Source: Chlorokybus atmophyticus (taxonomy: Eukaryota > Streptophyta > Chlorokybophyceae > Chlorokybales > Chlorokybaceae). From it: 64,000 bases of DNA. Below the pieces are notes generated by a model. It did not search any database, had not been told where the DNA came from, and saw only the letters and a program-made list of their open reading frames with translations. Positions 57,350-64,000 of the stretch are shown in pieces; positions within the stretch are counted from its first letter, which is position 1; every line of letters begins with the position of its first letter. The stretch is from positions 1,026,812 through 1,090,811 of the forward strand of contig RHPI01002438.1 of assembly GCA_009103225.1 (NCBI GenBank), read 5' to 3'. The translations under genes were made by a program, and so were the position numbers.

Positions 57350-59340
57350 ATGTAGCGCCCAGCGCTTAGTAAAATGCTTTTTCGTTGAAACGCTATATCC
57401 ATCAGTTTGGCCGACAACTGAATCAGCGCCCCGTGATGCGTACCAACCAGCAGCCACCGCAGCGCAAAGGGAAGATATTTGCTCAACACCGGCAACCAGA
57501 TCAAATTCGTAAACTATTACCTACCAAGATGTTGCAACAGTAGTGACGGTAGTATGTTGAAATACGAATGCACGCAGGTTGTAGACCATGTATGGATGCT
57601 CACCTGGCAAATAGTTTGGAAGTTGCCCAAGGACTTGGACATCTTGGTGTCGTCAACCGTGACCATCCCATTATGTAGTCAGTAACCAACATGTGCGAGC
57701 AGGCGGCTTTTGACTGCGCAATCTCATTTTCGTGTGAGAAGATCAGGTCTGCTCCACCTCCATGGATGTCAATCCTGTCACGCAGGATGCTCATGCTGCC
57801 GATTCGATGGGCCACCCAGGGCTTCCTGGACCCAGGGCAAGTCCCAGCTAGGTTCTAGCGGTGTAGCTAACTGCAACAGGACAAACAATATGTGAGCCAA
57901 GCTGCTCGATGATGATGATGTGTCTGCTTGGCAGCACGCTCACTGCACTTGGGAATGTACACCACGCACGCACGCATGCACACATATGCAACTGGCATCG
58001 TCTCACGCAAACATGCGCCTGTTGCCCATACGCGCGCGTGTGTGTGCGCGAGCGGACGGATTGCGTGCTCGCACTACCTGCGGCCAAACGGATCCACATT
58101 GCATCATCGGCTGGGTCTCGTTTGCGCACATCTGCCTCCACTCCCAAATGGCCTGTGGTCGCCTCAACCTCCCCGCCTCGACCCTACAGCTGTCCGTACT
58201 CCGCAAAGCTCCTGAGGTTAAAGTACATGTCTCCACCTTGCGTGTATGCGTGGCCCCGCACAATAACGTTCTGCACATCACCGGTATCAGCAATTACGAA
58301 AACTATCATAGCACCCCAACTTGGTCACAGCAAAAGTCCATTTGCAGGCATAAAGATACGGCTTGTCTCACAAGCAACATGTCTTGAATTGCTAGCTCAG
58401 TGTTTTACCTCTGTCATGTCGATAATGTGTCAGCAAAATGTGCCGTCACGCAAGGCTCACTTGTGGGTGGCAACCAGCCCAGCGCTGCCATGTCTGCATT
58501 GGGTCATTGGATAAATTGCTCTGCCAAGACATCTGACTCCTCCCCAAGCTGTCGAGCACGAGCAATAACCTTGTCATCGAAGTTTGTGACGTTCCTCCCG
58601 TACTCCACATCATAGCCAGAACGCCGCACGCACACATCCTGAAAGATATTCTCAGCATGGGCTCTGATGACTACATCTTGATGGTGTGCATTCAGCAACT
58701 GTGCAGAACACGTGAAACACTACGGCCATTTTCCACAGAGAGCTATGTGCATGGCCATGCAACATATTCATATGCACTGCTGCGAAGGAAACGCATGTAT
58801 GCGCTGCTGTGTCACAATCAGCTGTCCATAAGGAAGCTGCTTGTGATGTGAAAACTCACAATTCTGCTGTCGCATGGAACCTTGAAACTACATCGTGTCC
58901 CGCATGGCATCTGCAAGCTCAGTTGGGGCCAGCAACACCTCAGCAGCAGAGCATGCATGCTATAGACTTGTTGTTAAAATGAAACTGCCATTGACTGTTT
59001 GGTCGTGCTTTCATAATGCACAAAAGGCAATGCACGAGTGCTGGCTTGTGCACACACCAAGGTGAAGTAAGAGGCGGAAAAGGACATCGAATGCCACATA
59101 CACCCGGGCATGGCCAATGTGACTGTAATTATATGCTGTGACGCCGCAGGCGTACATGGCCACTTTGCCAGACGTGTCCACCACAAACTGCTCCTTGCTC
59201 CTGCTGAAGGTGCTGTACAACCAGAGCTCAGGCCTGGTGGAGGAGGAGGAGGTACTGGTGAAGGAGGACGAGGGTGAAGAGGGCGTCTGCGCATGCAAGT
59301 GGGAGGAAGCGCTCGCCACGTCCCAGCTTCGGGAGGGAGC
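57350..59340 (-). pseudogene. Cysteinyl-tRNA synthetase pseudogene
   Basis: Reading down the minus strand, the CysRS order is clear: LWLYSTFSRSKEQFV, YACGVTAYNYSHIGHARVYV (HIGH motif), then SGYDVEYGRNVTNFDDKVIA, DMAALGWLPPTSEPCVTAH, HIIDMTE and GHAYTQGGDMYFNLRSFAEY. Next come [72 protein letters not shown] (KMSKS motif) and KYLPFALRWLLVGTH. But the frame is broken many times: no ATG in frame at the start, a TGA after EQFIQ (58504-58506), an 11-base frame-shifting insertion before HIIDMTE, a TAG where YGQLSGR would have Ser (about 58190), and several shifts between 57870 and 57620. One His of the usual HHENE is also lost. Splicing cannot remove these without deleting conserved text. A working CysRS must exist elsewhere, since neighbouring genes are intact. 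Confidence 0.85.
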
Positions 59341-59526
59341 ATCAGCACCAGCTGAGCTACAAACCCTAACGCAATAAGCAATGCTTCTTTTCTCACTTCT
59401 TGCCCCGTTTAGCGTTTCCCCAGTTCAAACATTTTGAATATTCTTTGTCGGCAACCGTGTGCTTGTCGGCGATGGGGGTGGCGACGGGGGCGGCGGAGGT
59501 GTTAATCTGAGAGGCGAGCATATTTC

Positions 59527-62188
59527 ATGCCGACGACAGGGGGAACGAGGCATCATGTAGGAGAGGACGTGCCTCCTGCTGTAGGGATGTCGGCGGCGAT
59601 GCCCTCAGCGTCCTCTGGCTGGCCGCCCGCCGCCCCCACACCACGCAGGGCTTCCGCTGTTGGGTTGCCCACCAATCTGTTCAGCAGCATGAGGTTTGGT
59701 TTGTATGCTTGCGTGCTGTCAAGCAATCAAGGCAGAGTTGTGCTTTTTGCAATGATCAATTCACTATTGCAAAGCACACAATGCTGCCTGCAGCTTGCAT
59801 GCAACCTTGCACAGATTGGCTCCTGCATAGCACACGCCATGCTTGCAATCAGTATGTTAGTAAATTGTGTGTGAGGACGCTGATGAGTGGACTGGACTGA
59901 TTGGCACACCCATCACATTGGAAAACTGTGCATTACTTCAGAGGGCATGCCTCATATCTTGTTGAGAAATCTAGAGGGTAGCACACACTTTTAGCAAGCT
60001 GTCATGGCAATCGTTACAATCAGACTTCATGCATGCGTCTGCGAGGAAAATTTGCAGCATGTAGTGCATCAACGTCAGTGTTGTCCACGCAGCATGAGCA
60101 GAGACCGGTCGATGCCAGATTTGCGCCAGGCGCTCCTGCCCCCCAAGTCAACATCATCATCGCACGTGCACGGCAATCATCACTCCAACAACTTGTCCCC
60201 GCCGCCGAGGCCGCCGTCGCCTTTTGTGGAGAGGCTGCAAAGGCAGTTTGGCAACCGCAGCTTTGCGTGGCCGGCGTTCCTCAAGCGCGAACACGCCCGT
60301 GGAGCACAGGATTCAACAGATGTATCTCGCCGGAAGGTTATTGATGACATGACTGGCAAGGTTAACGTGCACCGCACAGGCTTCCCCAAGCGCATGCTCT
60401 ACATGCAGGTTGGAACCAATATGTGACACACATTCACTTACCACATAGCGCTCTCAGCATGCAGCGCAGTGGCGGCCGCTTTGCTAAATCTATCAGCATT
60501 ATTAGGCTTGTCTTACAAAGGGGATGCAGCTACTCACTAATCATTGGTGTGTCAGTTCCATTCTGTCATGTTTTGCTCATTCATGGCTGTCTGTGCAGGA
60601 CATTTTTCACACACTGGTCAACCTTCCCAATTACGTGTTCACCCTCATATTCTTCATAATGTATTTCCTTCTCTTCGCCATCTTCGCCGTGCCATATCTA
60701 TACCAGGTACATGGGTGTAACCTGCACAAGTCCTGCAAGCATCGTCACTACAGGCAAACCAAGTGTCGATACTGCATGCAGCACTCAATAACAGGTTGCT
60801 TACTGGGTATCACATAGTTTGCAGCTGTTCAAGTTATACAGGCCAGGCATTCATACAGTTTGATCATTTATTCAGGCGCATCCTTTGCGAGGAGGTTGCA
60901 TTCCAGGCGTGTCCAACTTCCTGGACGCGTTGTGGTTCAGCGTACAAACGAGCATGACAATTGGTTATGGCGGTGACATGGTTCCGGACCCTGCGTGCAT
61001 TTTGACAAATGTGCTGATCACAATCCAGTCCGTTGCGAGCCTCCTCGTAGGGTACTCCATGCTTGGCCTTGTGTACACTCGCTTCTCCGCACCGTTCAAC
61101 CGCACGCAGACTATTGTGTTCTCAGCCAACATGGTTATACATGAACTCGACGGCGTCATCTGCCTCATCTTTCGCGTCGGCAACGTCCGCAAGCACCAGG
61201 TGAGCTTACAATGAGATCGTGCTCATGTAACCAACACGTGATATATGTGACATATGTGAAGTGAGCAAGTTGCATACACAGTGGCCTTATGAACACAGAA
61301 TGCATACACCATGTGTAACGCGAAGCTGTCAAGACATTGGTCACTTACCAATGTTGATATACAGATTATTGAGGCCAGTGTAAGGGTGCTGGCAGCAATG
61401 AACGATCCGCGAACTCCAGACGAGGAGAGCGTGTTCTTGTTTCACCATTTGCAAGTGTTGGGCGGTGAGCGGCTTTTTCTCGGCCTGCCAGTGAGCGTGC
61501 CGCACCCCATCACGCCCGAAAGCCCGCTGTATGGCCTCAGCCTCCATGACATGGAGCAGCTGGACTTGGAGGTGTTGTGTCTGCTGGAAGGGATAGATGC
61601 ATCCACTTCCGCCTCAATACAAGGTCAGAGCGGCATCTGTTGCACGCGTAAAGGTGTTGTGATACGCGCCATGACCCTGTATATGTATGTGCCTGTTGCA
61701 TTGCATTGACAGAGAGGTTCAACTACGAATTACATAGAGTTTGTAAGCTTCCTCTATCTGGTTGAACACATACACCTACAGTGTGTAACCTTCGTCTCTT
61801 CTCTCGTGCAGCGTGTCACTCGTACCTTCCGGAAGAGATCTGCTACAACTACCAATTTGTGTAAGCTGACTCACTTTGCACCAATCTCGTGCTGTTTGGT
61901 TTCTGTCTAACTTCTTTTGTGCCCACAGTAACATTGTGTCTCGAGGACCAGATGGCCGCCGAGTTGTGGTAAGCATTAGGGACTGCCATGTTTGTAGTAT
62001 GCTGTGCGTGGTCACTGACTGTGGCTAAGCACAGTGCACAACTCGCGCACTTCGAGTGTTGCACTGTGTATTGTTGTTGCGCATAGCAGTTGAGCAATAC
62101 ATTGTTGGTGCAGGATTTTGCTAGGTTTGATGACATACTTCCAGTGGCAGACGATTGCATCCCGTCGCGCAACCCACACGATGTCTAG
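59527..62188 (+). CDS. KirBac-like inward-rectifier potassium channel
   Basis: Nine exons (59527-59693, 60093-60408, 60599-60706, 60876-61199, 61365-61623, 61713-61742, 61812-61860, 61929-61968, 62114-62188) join in phase to give about 455 aa. A Ser/Pro-rich N-terminus of about 110 residues precedes RRKVIDDMTGKVNVHRTG, the Kir slide-helix lead. TM1 is in exon 3 (NYVFTLIFFIMYFLLFAIFA). The pore helix and filter are FLDALWFSVQTSMTIGYGG, with TIGYG at about 225-229. TM2 is ILTNVLITIQSVASLLVGYS. The cytoplasmic domain starts RTQTIVFSANMVIHELDGV, CLIFRVGNVRKHQ, as in Kir channels. The pore text is closest to bacterial KirBac. Such channels pass K+ inward; the membrane here is not evident. Exon 6 is only 30 nt. 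Start ATG 59527 is the first of several; 59587 or 59599 are also possible. Confidence 0.88.
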
Positions 62189-64000
62189 TCTCAATCACCC
62201 ATTGAGTTTGGGCCTACAGCCAGCCGGTGAAGGGCATGACCTGTACATTTTTGGGTCCAGCTGTGGTAGGCCCATCTCGTCTGTTTGATTTCCAGTTTTG
62301 ACATGTAACGTACAACTCACTAGTATTAGCTGCAGCTTGCGCACTGTGTGACCGGTGAACTGCTGCTGTAGATGCATGTACAGCACTGCGCTGCGGTCAA
62401 CTAGGTTGATCCGCCAGTTGGCTGTATCGTTCCGTGCGACTATATCAGACTCTGTATCAACGCTCATTGTGAGAGTACGGAGCATCATCAATCACCGCTT
62501 TGATTTACACTGTCAAGGGATGGCGTACTTCAGAAGCCACAAAAATACTACTTAGACATGCCATAAAGCGCTTGGTTTCAACGGCACCTCAGCATACCGT
62601 ACATATTCATCCCAGCCCTTGTCAAGATCGCTGTGCCCCATTTGAGCCTGCCCCAAACAGTAGAGTTAACATGTATGCAGACTCAACAAACAGTACTTGT
62701 AGTTTAGTCGGTTGTGTCATGCGTCCATACTCGAGCTTCGTCGATGTTGTAGTAGTGGAGGCAGAGAAAGCCAGTGCAAACGCGCCTCAGGGTGACCTGC
62801 TGCACGAGAATGCAGTTGGCGACGGGCACTTGCACGTTAACACATGCAGATCATGCGAACGCACTTGGTAGGCATCCGCACATGCAGGTAATGCGGACCT
62901 TCTCAAGGCAGCTGCTTGAAGGCTGCACTGAGCTTGCATCATTGTCTGTCGCCATCATGATCGCAGCGGCCTCATGATCAAGCGTAGGAAGGTAAGCAGC
63001 GGGCAGTAGTTCGGCAAGCTAGCCAGCAAAACGCGACAACAGAACGACGACTTGCAGACACAGCATTTGCCGCACGGCACATGCAAAGCACAGGCGCTGT
63101 GCCAGCCCAGACAGAGACAGAGAGCTATAGCCCTGAGCTGCTCTACGGCTGTCTACAGATGCTCCGGAAGCGCAAGTCGAGGCTAAACAACAGCAACGAC
63201 AGCTGCTGCCGTAGCAGCTGTCGTTGCTGTTGCCGGCGTTGTCGTGGTACAAGCGCATACGGCCCACCGTTCCTACCTTGTGGTGGCAGCAGAGCAGCTG
63301 GTGGACTGCTGGCAGCGGTCGCCGCTGACCTGTGTGACTTCCTCCGACTGCCAATTGCTGAAAGCAGAGCCCAACCACATTACCAACCACGTCAATCCGA
63401 TCCTCACATACGCCAGATCGCACACGCCGCCGCCGCCGCCGCCACCGCCGACGGCGGCGTCGTCGGCGCGCACCCAGCGCGACCAACACTCCTCCTATGC
63501 TGCTAGCTGGCAGGCAAACCCTTGCACAACACGCCACTACAGCAGGGCAGCTGTGAGGACGACAATGGCGGCGCCGGCCCTGACAAGCACGTCCTTGATC
63601 AATTTCGGCCCCCGCCCAGCTACCCCTGGTCGAATCGACCTGGTCGACATGCAGTCTGCTGCCGGTACGCGTTCACCATTCGAGCTGTCGGCCCTGCACA
63701 GTGTATGGTACTTTGATGCAACAGGCATAGGGTACATGTAGATCGATGATCGGCACATCGTGCACGGTCGTGTGAAGCCGACATCATGTACAAGTCACGG
63801 AGTCATCAACGCAAGCAAGGCAAACAGACTCTGCGCACAGCATTACACCCGCCCCTGCGTGGGCCCCACTTGGGGGCCACGCAGACCAAATGCATAGCGT
63901 GCATGCAAGTCAAGCAACATGCACACGCAAGGCAATTAGCATGCGCGTATAAACAATAGCCATGCACATACACCATGACCGTCACTGGTAGTCATGGTTT
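62189..64000. other. Right-edge stretch, no confident gene
   Basis: A plus-strand frame at 63244-63741 is open for 165 codons with a Pro-run (SHTPPPPPPPPTAASSA), GRIDLVDMQSAAGTRSPFEL and an end WYFDATGIGYM. It could be a 3' exon but has no recognised family. A second frame at 62500-62871 has PYSSFVDVVVVEAEKASANA. A strong hairpin lies at 63189-63231. Near 63855-63885 GTGGGCCCCACTTGGGGGCCAC forms a GC-rich inverted repeat. Confidence 0.35.
63189..63231. repeat. Perfect 19-bp hairpin
   Basis: AACAGCAACGACAGCTGCT (63189-63207) and its exact reverse complement (63213-63231) are separated by five bases. As RNA it would form a very stable stem-loop. No gene role is evident. Confidence 0.85.

Noticed and set aside
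59393-59521. 42-codon minus-strand ORF (MLASQINTSAAPVATPIADK...)
   Set aside because: It looks protein-like, but its ATG is six bases from the channel gene's ATG on the other strand, and as a first exon of the CysRS remnant it would need an intron of only about 31 nt.
63019-63537. 172-codon minus-strand ORF
   Set aside because: Arg runs come from GCC/GCG triplet repeats and a Cys run from the perfect hairpin; it is antisense to a better plus-strand frame.
1-64000. CRISPR arrays, bacterial operons, tRNA or rRNA genes
   Set aside because: Tandem repeats lack uniform spacers, genes are intron-rich and eukaryotic, and no convincing tRNA B-box cloverleaf or rRNA core sequence was seen by eye; a tRNAscan run would settle tRNAs.

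Overview
This window looks like nuclear DNA of a green alga (chlorophyte lineage). Most genes are split by short introns of roughly 40-350 nt. The content is typical of the green lineage: a lycopene epsilon/beta-cyclase pair, a plastid-type ribosomal protein L24, a plant-type 40S S9 and a DUF3110 plastid protein. No operons, ribosome binding sites, CRISPR arrays, rRNAs or clear tRNAs were seen. Exons were assigned by hand from splice signals, reading phase and family motifs, so internal exon edges are predictions. No species is claimed.

Layout. At 0.4-3.3 kb (+) lies a ZNRD2/p27 zinc-ribbon protein with two p27 domains, and at 4.6-5.7 kb (-) a DUF3110 plastid protein. A gene-poor stretch with a 53-bp tandem repeat follows, then an unrecognised seven-exon gene at 9.5-11.6 kb (-). 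From about 11.7 to 21.9 kb sits a large decayed composite DNA transposon. It has a Plavaka/CACTA-like transposase on the minus strand and, on the plus strand, cargo that includes an OTU-type cysteine protease, RING-like and Cys-rich ORFs, a Tudor-like segment and a phage-type C5-cytosine DNA methyltransferase, mostly broken by frameshifts and stops. From 22 to 29 kb there are repeats, a Tc1/mariner-like MITE, a tiny two-exon gene and a PLAC8 exon.

The gene-rich right half holds a 120-aa repeat protein (-), GPN1 GTPase (+), an MBD4-type DNA glycosylase carrying an N-terminal CDCA7-like 4CXXC zinc finger (+), plastid L24 (-), an unrecognised gene (+), 40S S9 (-) and an IMPACT homologue (+). A 4.7-kb gene desert follows. 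Then come LCYE (-) and LCYB (+) head to head, a decayed cysteinyl-tRNA synthetase (-) and a KirBac-like potassium channel (+).

Functional links. LCYE and LCYB start 497 bp apart; together they make alpha- and beta-carotene, so shared promoter control is plausible. L24 with its neighbour (165 bp) and S9 with IMPACT (238 bp) are also tight divergent pairs. The most unusual single gene is the 4CXXC zinc finger-MBD4 glycosylase fusion, which suggests a repair or demethylation enzyme targeted by a methylation-linked DNA reader. The most unusual locus is the transposon with methyltransferase and OTU cargo.
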